From NCBI GenBank assembly GCA_005788075.1, contig SXZC01000139.1, forward strand, positions 1 to 6,231: a DNA stretch of 6,231 nucleotides. The letters run 5' to 3'. The notes under the pieces were generated by a model that was not told where the DNA came from, did no database searches, and saw only the letters and a list, made by a program, of their open reading frames with translations. This document shows positions 4,882 through 6,231 of this stretch, piece after piece. Position numbers and translations under genes: made by a program. Source of the DNA: Actinomycetota bacterium. GTDB lineage: Bacteria > Actinomycetota > Thermoleophilia > Miltoncostaeales > Miltoncostaeaceae. Each line of letters starts with the position of its first letter. Position 1 is the first letter of the stretch.

Positions 4882-5601
4882 ATGACCACGCAGGCACCCC
4901 ATCGCTCGGTGCTCCTGGTGGGCCCCCGTCCGGCGTCCGGCAGCCTGGCGGCTGACCTCGAGGCGGATCGCTTCGAGGTGATGCTCGCCGCCGACCCGGG
5001 TGAGGTGAAGGGCATGTTGAGCACCGCGTGCCCATCCGCGGTGATCGTGGACCTCGACATGCCCGCCGCCGGTGGCCTCGAGGCGGTGGGCCTCGTGCGC
5101 GATGGCGGGCCCGAGGACCCGTGGGACGCCGCCATCCCGGTGCTCGGCGTGTCCGGTGCATGCGAGCCCCACCGGGTGGTCCGCGCCCTCGAGCGCGGCG
5201 CAGACGAGGTGGTGGGCACCCCCTTCGCCTACGTGGAGATCCTCGCCCGCCTGCGGGCGCTCATGCGCCGGGCGGATGGAGAGTGGTCGGCGGGCCTGCT
5301 GAGGGTGGATGACATCGTCATCGATCGGCGCTCGCGCAGGGTCACGATCTCCGACGAGCCGGTGGTCCTCTCGGCCAAGGAACTCGGTCTGCTCACGGCC
5401 CTGGCCAGGGATCCGCGCAGGGTGGTGAGCAAGCAGGAGCTGCTGCGCGACGTGTGGGGCTACAAGTCGATGGGGCGCACGCGCACCGTCGACAGCCATG
5501 CATCGCGCCTGCGCCGCAAGCTCGCGGATGCCTCCGGCGGGCGGCGGTACGTGGTCAACGTCTGGGGCCTCGGATACCGCCTCGGCGCGGATGACGCCTG
5601 A
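4882..5601 (+). CDS. OmpR/PhoB-type response regulator with a degenerate receiver domain
   Basis: The protein has 239 residues, normal for the family. The N-terminal receiver (about 8-127) keeps the phospho-acceptor site as Asp57 in VIVDLDMP, Ser91 at the Thr/Ser position and a GAD motif (107-109). The acidic pair that holds Mg2+ is gone: LLVGPR (11-16) replaces the usual VDDE. The invariant Lys of KPF is Thr113 in GTPF. Such changes usually mean weak or no phosphorylation. The C-terminal winged-helix DNA-binding domain (about 139-234) looks intact. It contains VVLSAKELGLLTALARDPRR, VVSKQELLRDVWG, the recognition region RTRTVDSHASRLRRKL (199-214) and the ending YVVNVWGLGYRL. No histidine kinase gene is adjacent. 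The ATG has GGAGG 5 nt upstream, partly within a hairpin. The stop overlaps the next gene by 11 nt. The regulator probably controls transcription by means other than a standard two-component relay, possibly including its own leader or promoter. Confidence 0.9.
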   Translation: MTTQAPHRSVLLVGPRPASGSLAADLEADRFEVMLAADPGEVKGMLSTACPSAVIVDLDMPAAGGLEAVGLVRDGGPEDPWDAAIPVLGVSGACEPHRVVRALERGADEVVGTPFAYVEILARLRALMRRADGEWSAGLLRVDDIVIDRRSRRVTISDEPVVLSAKELGLLTALARDPRRVVSKQELLRDVWGYKSMGRTRTVDSHASRLRRKLADASGGRRYVVNVWGLGYRLGADDA

Positions 5602-6148
5602 GGCGGCCACCGTGGCCCTGGTGATGTCGCACGAGGTGGCCGAGGCGGCCGGCCTGCTTCAGGCCGATGGCGTTCACGCTGCGCCGGCACCCGCACGGCG
5701 GGAGGGCCGCGTGGATGGCGACGCCGTCATCGACCTGCTCGACATCGCCGGACGCGAGGCGCTCGTGCTCGCGCGCCCGCCGTGGGCCGACCCCGCGATG
5801 GCGCCGCTCGCGGCCATCAGCATCGTCCTCGGGCACGACCTCCTGTGGCTGCCACCCGAGGTGCCGGCGGCGGGATGGGCTGCAGCGCTCATCGCGGCAT
5901 GGGCGCGCGACTCCGAGCCCGACGACCTGCTGCGCCGCGCGCAGGTTGCCGTGGGCCTCGCGGGCATGTCGCCGGTCAACCTGCCGCTCAGGCCGTGGGG
6001 AGAAGATGAGGTGATGGTCCCCGCGGTAGGGTCTGATGCGCTCGCGCGGTGGTGCGATTGCGCCTGGCGCCCGTGCCGCTGGTGCGGAGCCGGCGGTGCG
6101 GCCCATGCACCGTGTCCATCGTGCGGCGAGCGTGCGGAGATGCCGTGA
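5591..6148 (+). CDS. Unrecognised protein with C-terminal six-cysteine zinc-ribbon-like cluster
   Basis: From the ATG at 5591, which overlaps the regulator stop by 11 nt, the product has 185 residues. GTG 5612 and ATG 5624 are alternative starts, and no strong ribosome site marks any of them, so translation is probably coupled to the regulator. Residues 1-145 form an Ala/Leu-rich, mostly helical-looking domain that I do not recognise. It includes AVIDLLDIAGREALVLARPPW, LAAISIVLGHDLLWLPPEVP and a Trp-containing helix near 96-105. The C-terminus has Cys at 155, 157, 162, 165, 175 and 178: CxC, then CRWCG and CPSCG. The last two CxxCG knuckles, 9 residues apart, are the classic layout of a treble-clef or zinc-ribbon four-Cys site. 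This suggests zinc binding and a protein- or nucleic-acid-contact role. There is no signal peptide. Its tight link to the regulator suggests a shared process. Confidence 0.68.
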   Translation: MTPEAATVALVMSHEVAEAAGLLQADGVHAAPAPARREGRVDGDAVIDLLDIAGREALVLARPPWADPAMAPLAAISIVLGHDLLWLPPEVPAAGWAAALIAAWARDSEPDDLLRRAQVAVGLAGMSPVNLPLRPWGEDEVMVPAVGSDALARWCDCAWRPCRWCGAGGAAHAPCPSCGERAEMP

Positions 6149-6231
6149 GGGCTCTTCACATCCGACGGCCGGGCTGGTGGTTTCTCATCGCGGCAGTGCT
6201 CGCGGTTGGCGCGTTCATGCTCGCGAGCGGC
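6145..6231 (+). CDS. Start of a membrane-anchored or exported protein, truncated by the window edge
   Basis: A GTG at 6145 overlaps the previous stop as GTGA, and GGAG lies 5 nt upstream. The 29 codons present read (V/M)RALHIRRPGWWF followed by LIAAVLAVGAFMLASG. That is a basic N-terminus and then a hydrophobic helix ending in small residues, typical of a signal peptide or signal anchor. The frame is still open at the right edge. Its function cannot be told from this. The start-stop overlap makes it the third member of the regulator operon, which implies that the operon has an envelope component. Confidence 0.6.
   Translation, partial: MRALHIRRPGWWFLIAAVLAVGAFMLASG

Noticed and set aside
4756..5610. 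Minus-strand open frame of 284 codons opposite the response regulator
   Set aside because: It is a low-complexity His/Arg/Ala composition opposite a clear regulator gene and has no ribosome site or family motif.
1..6231. CRISPR arrays, tRNA or rRNA genes, insertion-sequence ends
   Set aside because: I read both strands for spaced direct repeats, tRNA-like arms and terminal inverted repeats with a transposase frame and saw none.

Overview
This is a GC-rich window (coding third positions are overwhelmingly G or C) with GTG starts, 4-nt start/stop overlaps and TANNNT-type -10 hexamers, two of them placed for leaderless transcription. Together with the protein families, this suggests a chromosomal segment of a high-GC actinobacterium, possibly of the Thermoleophilia type. 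The lineage is an inference from style, not from a marker gene. I see no rRNA, tRNA, mobile element or CRISPR array, and no stretch over 300 nt lacks a gene.

Layout. (1) At the left edge, on the minus strand, lies the N-terminal membrane part of a fused spermidine-synthase-like protein. (2) A 64-nt divergent promoter region (321-384) separates it from a plus-strand pair: a 444-residue exported, cysteine-paired protein of unknown function (385-1719) and a small membrane protein with two terminal transmembrane helices (1729-2304). (3) From 2314, a promoter leads into a tightly overlapping carbon-metabolism operon: transaldolase (2354-3010), class II fructose-1,6-bisphosphatase glpX (3007-4017) and an unrecognised 101-residue protein (4014-4319). 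The glpX frame carries an in-frame amber codon at 3238-3240, next to a metal-site motif, while the rest of the gene is intact. (4) A DUF192-family protein (about 4401-4790) follows, then a structured leader (4807-4876). (5) The leader precedes a second coupled set: an OmpR/PhoB-type response regulator with a degenerate receiver (4882-5601), a 185-residue protein ending in a six-cysteine zinc-ribbon-like cluster (5591-6148), and the start of a membrane-anchored or exported protein that runs off the right edge (6145-6231).

How the parts may work together. Transaldolase and FBPase both handle sugar phosphates around fructose 6-phosphate (non-oxidative pentose phosphate pathway and gluconeogenesis), so their coupling makes metabolic sense. 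If real, the amber codon would remove FBPase activity and weaken translation of the coupled 101-residue protein. The regulator set has no histidine kinase gene next to it. With its altered phosphorylation pocket, the regulator is likely to act without conventional phosphorylation, and the two genes coupled to it are uncharacterised. The leader in front of it has complementary segments that could form mutually exclusive hairpins, one of which reaches into the ribosome binding site.

The most notable points are the glpX amber codon, the degenerate regulator with its attenuator-like leader, and the repeated promoter hexamer with identical leaderless spacing on both sides of the divergent region. 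I did not find a demonstrable new multi-gene system. The regulator/zinc-ribbon/membrane-protein set is the best candidate for one, but it is cut by the window edge.
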